64,000 nucleotides of DNA, taken from Pontibacter litorisediminis (GTDB lineage Bacteria > Bacteroidota > Bacteroidia > Cytophagales > Hymenobacteraceae). The notes beneath the pieces were generated by a model. The model was given only the letters and a program-made list of their open reading frames with translations, did not search any database and had not been told where the DNA came from. Positions 60,406-64,000 of the stretch are shown piece after piece. The stretch is taken from the NCBI RefSeq assembly GCF_029360645.1, contig NZ_JARDUA010000008.1:1-64000 (forward strand), in the 5' to 3' direction. The first letter of the stretch is position 1. Each line of letters begins with the position of its first letter. The position numbers and the translations under genes were made by a program.

Positions 60406-61710
60406 TTAAACAGTTTGTTTGGCTTCGGCTACGGCATACTTCAGGCGAAGGAGCGCCATGAAAAGCGGGAAGTCCTGCTTCGGAAGCTTGACCAGTTCAT
60501 CACAGGCCTCATCTACCAGTTGGGCAGACTCACTGGATTCCTCTACCAACTTTGTGGCATGTGTTACCAGCTCGCGCCTTGAGCTGCTGTTGAGGAAGTT
60601 GCTGACGAGCTGGGCGTTGGTCTTTTTTCCCCGTTCTCCTTGAGAGAAGTTTGTTAGCGCTTCTGCCAGGTCTTGGGCTTTCTGAAGCAATTGTTCGTTG
60701 TTGAGCATAGCGATGGTCCAGATTTCGTAAATTTTAAAAAGATGATTTTCCTGAATATTTTTGAATGGTTTGGCCGGCCCTTTAAAGCCGGGCATGTGCT
60801 CCCGCAGTTTGGCTGGCTCCAACGCTCTTAAACCGATAGAACCTTGCAGGCAGGCGCGCTCGAACCCAAATTGGGTTTCATAGATTTCCTCCAGGCTTTT
60901 GTTATTGAGCCCTGCGGTTTCCCCAACAAGCCTGTTGTATAGGTCGATTTCATACTTGATCTCATCTAACTGCAGCTGCACAAAGCCAAGCGTTGTGTTC
61001 ATCTGGCTCATGGAGTAAACATAAGCGGTGGTAGGTTTCTCCAGCTTTTGTGCGAGTGCAAACATAACCTGTATCCAGGGCTGTGTTTTTAGACTTACCA
61101 CGCCCTCCTTTGTGTCTACTGCCGGTTGCCTCATGCTAAAAGGGGAGGAAGGATTAAACCTTCGGCCAAAGGCATTGGTAAGCCACCAACCGTTCCAGGT
61201 GTTTATCTGGTGCGGCTTCAGTGATGAAGTCTGTTTCATGTATTGCCTGTACCAGTACCACCCGTCAAACAAGGCAAGTATAACCTGATCAGAGTCTACC
61301 AGAATGTTTAGTCCGCCGTTTACACCAACACCCAGTGCCGCTCCGATCCAGGAGGCGTAAACATCCTCGGCCGGTATCTCAATGGCTAAATTGTTCACCT
61401 GGCCGCTGGTTCCGGCTGATGCGTCGGCGGCCGCGCCGCCCAGATAAAAAGAGCCATCCGGCGTGTCGTTTTCGATCCTAACCAGCTGCGCCTCTAATGC
61501 CTGAGCACGTACCGCTGCAGTAAGCGGTGTTTTCTTTTTTTGCTTATAGGCCTGGTCGAATTTGGAGTTGTTGATGTGCTGCAGAAAGCGATCATCATCA
61601 AAGAACAGCGGGTAATACACTTCCTGGTAGAAAGTGGCAGCGGTATACTGTGCTTGCTCCCGCTGGTTGTATAGCTCAATGAGCCTTTTTCCGATATAAG
61701 CGGTGTACAT
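60406..61710 (-). CDS. Putative Cascade large subunit (Cas8-like), by position
   Basis: A 434-aa protein without a motif I can name. It sits between cas3 and cas7, where type I loci encode the large subunit Cas8, and it has a helix-rich C-terminal part (KAQDLAEALTNFSQGERGKKTNAQLVSNFL). The middle has an unusual Gly/Ala stretch (YLGGAAADASAGTSGQ) near residue 90. It is shorter than most Cas8 proteins (about 500-700 aa). Function assigned by synteny only. Confidence 0.65.
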   Translation of the reverse strand: MYTAYIGKRLIELYNQREQAQYTAATFYQEVYYPLFFDDDRFLQHINNSKFDQAYKQKKKTPLTAAVRAQALEAQLVRIENDTPDGSFYLGGAAADASAGTSGQVNNLAIEIPAEDVYASWIGAALGVGVNGGLNILVDSDQVILALFDGWYWYRQYMKQTSSLKPHQINTWNGWWLTNAFGRRFNPSSPFSMRQPAVDTKEGVVSLKTQPWIQVMFALAQKLEKPTTAYVYSMSQMNTTLGFVQLQLDEIKYEIDLYNRLVGETAGLNNKSLEEIYETQFGFERACLQGSIGLRALEPAKLREHMPGFKGPAKPFKNIQENHLFKIYEIWTIAMLNNEQLLQKAQDLAEALTNFSQGERGKKTNAQLVSNFLNSSSRRELVTHATKLVEESSESAQLVDEACDELVKLPKQDFPLFMALLRLKYAVAEAKQTV

Positions 61711-61713
61711 ATC

Positions 61714-63873
61714 TTATAGCATTTGTATGGGTTGAACTGCCGGAGTAGTGTTTGATTTGGGTATGGTAAGGCCAATGGCTTGGCCAGCGGTGTTATACCA
61801 TGCATCCGGAATGATGTAAGGATAACAGCCAACTTCTAATTGGCCTAAATTGTCCATTTGCCCCAATAAAGATTTCCAAGGCACCGGTATTTCCAGCATC
61901 TGTCGCTCTGTGCCTCGGCTTTTCAGGTATGCTTCTTTGTCTTCCTCCCGCACGCAAACGGCACTTTCAATCTCCAGCGCATCCAGTAGCACAGACTTTG
62001 GCCGGTGGCAGAGCATGGGCAGCTGTTGCGTATGCACCTCAATGGAAGGCATGGCAACTTCTCCATAAACGTGGTTCATCAGCTGTTGCAGCTTTTTTTC
62101 TTCCAACAGGCCGTCTGGCAAGGCTTCAAAACTCCGGCGTACTATGTCCGGCTCGTAAGGCAGCAGGTCTTTGTCTTCCTCACTCGGAGCGATTACATGC
62201 ACCGGTTTGTAGGTGCCAATCGTAGCTTCTGTGCGTTTGCGGTGCACGCGCCCGAAGCGCTGCACCAGCGCATCCAACGGCGCTGCGTCTGTCACCATGC
62301 GATCGAAGGAAATATCGAGGCTCACTTCCACCACCTGCGTCGCAATCACCAGGCAAGGCCCCTGCATTTCGTTGTAGCGGTAAATCCCGCTTTCCAGCTC
62401 CGTGCGGTCGCAACGGCGGTAGCGGCTATGCACCAGCAGCACCGGCATATCCGGGAACTCTTCCAGAGCCCATTGATACCGTTCCTGCGCCAGCTTAACC
62501 CTGTTCGCCACAAACAGCACCCGTTCACCTGCCGCAATGGCTTTTGCTACTATTGCTCTTCCTGTATCCTCGTCTGGTGTTTTGTAGACCTCGTGCCGGT
62601 TAAATTTCTCCAACTGTTCATCCGGCAGGCGCACCTGCTGCACGTTGTCAGCACCGCCCAAAGCATTCAGAGTATGCTGCACCAGAGATTCTGATATCGT
62701 GGCCGTGCCAATGTGGATGCGGCAGCCAATTTCGGCTAAGCGCTCGATCAGCTTCAGCGTCATGGTTCGCACCTGCCCGTTGTAAACATGCACCTCATCC
62801 AGAATCACATCGCAGCCCTGCAGGTCAAGTGATAGCACCTCATAGCCGTTGATGTGGAAAATGAGCGACAGCAGTTGGTGCGGAGTAGTCACTTTAACGC
62901 CTGCACCCGCTTGCCGCTGTAGGTGCTGTTCTTCGGTTATAGTTTCCCCGTCTTTCTTCTTCAGGCTGATCTTGCTGGCAGCATGCACCCGCCGCACATC
63001 CTCTTTCTGATCATCTGGTTTGTCTTGATTAAGATCGTGCTCGATGCGCTGGAACATGGCGTTTATACTTGCCTGAAACGGTAAAGTATAAACCACGCGA
63101 CCCTGGCAGCGCTTGAGCAAAAAATCAGTTTTACCGGCACCAGTCGGCGCTATTACCAGCGTGTGCGGCTTGTCCGGCACGGAGGGTAAGAGCGACAGCG
63201 GGTAAAGTGGGTGGCTTCGGTTGTAAAAGCTAAGGTCTGGGGTTTTGAAGAAATTAGATGCTAAACCAGTTACCTCAGCCATGAACTCGGAGGCAAAATG
63301 ATCGGCCGTCATGAGCAAGCCGCGCCACTTAGACCAGCCTAACGGCAGGCTTTCTGCATAGGCTATGGCGAAATCAAATGCTTCGCGTGCTTCTTCTAAA
63401 CTGACAGGCCGAAAGGCAACCGGCGTGGAAGAAAGCACTTCCTGTAGACCAAGCTGCCAGTTCTCAAACTCCTCTGCATGCCGTTGAAATACCCTGTCAG
63501 GACCGTACTGGTTAATCAGGTCCAACAAACCCCGGCTGCGGGCATCCTCTTCCACCGATTTATGGTGCGCCACCACCATCTCCACCAGGGGGGGCCACTC
63601 CGCATGCTCACAAAGCGGCAGCAACAACAGGGAAGATAGTTCATGCCGGTGTGGCACAGCACGCAAAATTTCCTCCTGACTTACCTCACCTTTTAAGGTA
63701 CGCTGAAAGTATGGGTGTGCCTTTCCTAAGTCGTGCAGCAACGCTCCTTTTTCGGCTAAGGCAATCGGCATGTCATAAGCTTGGGCAAACAGACGAACAG
63801 CTTCCACTACCTGCTGGGTATGGGCTAAAAGGGTAAGTCCTCCTTGTTCAGGGCTTTTGGCAAGTAAAGTCAT
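61714..63873 (-). CDS. cas3: Cas3 nuclease-helicase
   Basis: A 719-aa protein that degrades target DNA. The N-terminal HD nuclease has His18, His47-Asp48 (ALLHDLGKAH), and later His residues in VPHRHELSS and VVAHHKS. The helicase has Walker A APTGAGKTD (about residue 250), DEVH in DVILDEVHVY (about 370), and motif VI LVQRFGRVHR. HD and helicase are in one chain. The ATG overlaps the stop of the upstream cas5-like gene by four bases. Confidence 0.95.
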   Translation of the reverse strand: MTLLAKSPEQGGLTLLAHTQQVVEAVRLFAQAYDMPIALAEKGALLHDLGKAHPYFQRTLKGEVSQEEILRAVPHRHELSSLLLLPLCEHAEWPPLVEMVVAHHKSVEEDARSRGLLDLINQYGPDRVFQRHAEEFENWQLGLQEVLSSTPVAFRPVSLEEAREAFDFAIAYAESLPLGWSKWRGLLMTADHFASEFMAEVTGLASNFFKTPDLSFYNRSHPLYPLSLLPSVPDKPHTLVIAPTGAGKTDFLLKRCQGRVVYTLPFQASINAMFQRIEHDLNQDKPDDQKEDVRRVHAASKISLKKKDGETITEEQHLQRQAGAGVKVTTPHQLLSLIFHINGYEVLSLDLQGCDVILDEVHVYNGQVRTMTLKLIERLAEIGCRIHIGTATISESLVQHTLNALGGADNVQQVRLPDEQLEKFNRHEVYKTPDEDTGRAIVAKAIAAGERVLFVANRVKLAQERYQWALEEFPDMPVLLVHSRYRRCDRTELESGIYRYNEMQGPCLVIATQVVEVSLDISFDRMVTDAAPLDALVQRFGRVHRKRTEATIGTYKPVHVIAPSEEDKDLLPYEPDIVRRSFEALPDGLLEEKKLQQLMNHVYGEVAMPSIEVHTQQLPMLCHRPKSVLLDALEIESAVCVREEDKEAYLKSRGTERQMLEIPVPWKSLLGQMDNLGQLEVGCYPYIIPDAWYNTAGQAIGLTIPKSNTTPAVQPIQML

Positions 63874-64000
63874 ACCTCAAGGCTTAAGTCTAAGATTGGA
63901 TTACCCGTGATGATGACCTCGCCATACATGGGCACGTTGCCTTCGTAGCGGTTGTGGCCTACAAGGATGCTGTTTGGTGTTTTGCCAAAGCGCAGTTCAA
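63870..64000 (-). CDS. 3' end of a probable cas5, cut by window
   Basis: Forty-two codons at the window edge, read on the minus strand: ELRFGKTPNSILVGHNRYEG then NVPMYGEVIITGNPILDLSLEV and stop. It overlaps cas3 by four bases (ATGA). In this place a cas5 would be expected between cas6 and cas3. The short tail alone does not prove the family. Confidence 0.6.
   Translation of the reverse strand, partial: ELRFGKTPNSILVGHNRYEGNVPMYGEVIITGNPILDLSLEV

Overview
The window comes from a member of the Bacteroidota, probably Hymenobacteraceae (Pontibacter/Hymenobacter-like). The pointers are a SusC/SusD pair, a Bacteroidetes-type tra operon with RteC, a LytTR/LytS two-component system, a DUF6520-like protein, and a class I lanthipeptide leader of the Bacteroidetes type. 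Assignment to family is inference; no taxonomic marker other than a partial 5S rRNA is present.

Region 1 (1-10.4 kb): the end of an rRNA operon (partial 5S plus terminators) is followed by a small zinc-ribbon gene. Next comes a 483-aa tyrosine recombinase, and immediately behind it an integron-like cassette array. Eleven attC-like sites separate about twelve short AT-rich cassettes. The 5' core (RYYYAAC-like) of each site is the reverse complement of the 3' core (GTTRRRY-like) of the preceding boundary, as expected if each cassette was once a circle inserted at G^TT. Cassettes carry lipoproteins (DKNYY-type, DUF6438-like, carboxypeptidase-regulatory-like and others), small membrane proteins, a GNAT acetyltransferase, a mercury-transport pair (MerTP and a GDCCVxC protein) and unknowns. 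The recombinase lacks the extra IntI segment, carries a tandem N-terminal extension not seen in IntI, and points in the same direction as the cassettes. This is the best candidate for an undescribed system in the window.

Region 2 (10.5-28 kb): the transfer module of a Bacteroidetes conjugative element. It has a leftward operon of a relaxase accessory protein, relaxase, VirD4-like coupling protein, RteC and TraE/F/G, then three paralogous exported proteins, TraJ/K/M/N and an unknown. On the right is a divergent short operon (excisionase-like HTH, replication-like protein, DnaC-like ATPase). No second integrase is visible.

Region 3 (28-44 kb): a class I lanthipeptide cluster. It holds LanB1, a 63-aa GG-leader precursor with six core cysteines, LanC, LanB2, a secreted alpha/beta hydrolase, a C39-peptidase ABC exporter (LanT) and an HlyD-family adaptor. 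A LytTR regulator with its histidine kinase, and a separate 51-aa Thr-rich leader-like peptide, lie next to it.

Region 4 (44-53.8 kb): two Crp/Fnr-like regulators, a MauE/DoxX-like membrane protein and a DUF6520-like peptide, converging on a leftward operon of an unknown protein, a TlpA-like thioredoxin, SusC and SusD. An XRE regulator follows.

Region 5 (53.9-64 kb): a type I CRISPR-Cas locus with 41 repeats and 40 spacers (two nearly identical), then, on the minus strand, cas2, cas1, cas4, cas7, a cas8-like gene, cas3 and the 3' end of a probable cas5 running off the window. No cas6 is seen within the window.
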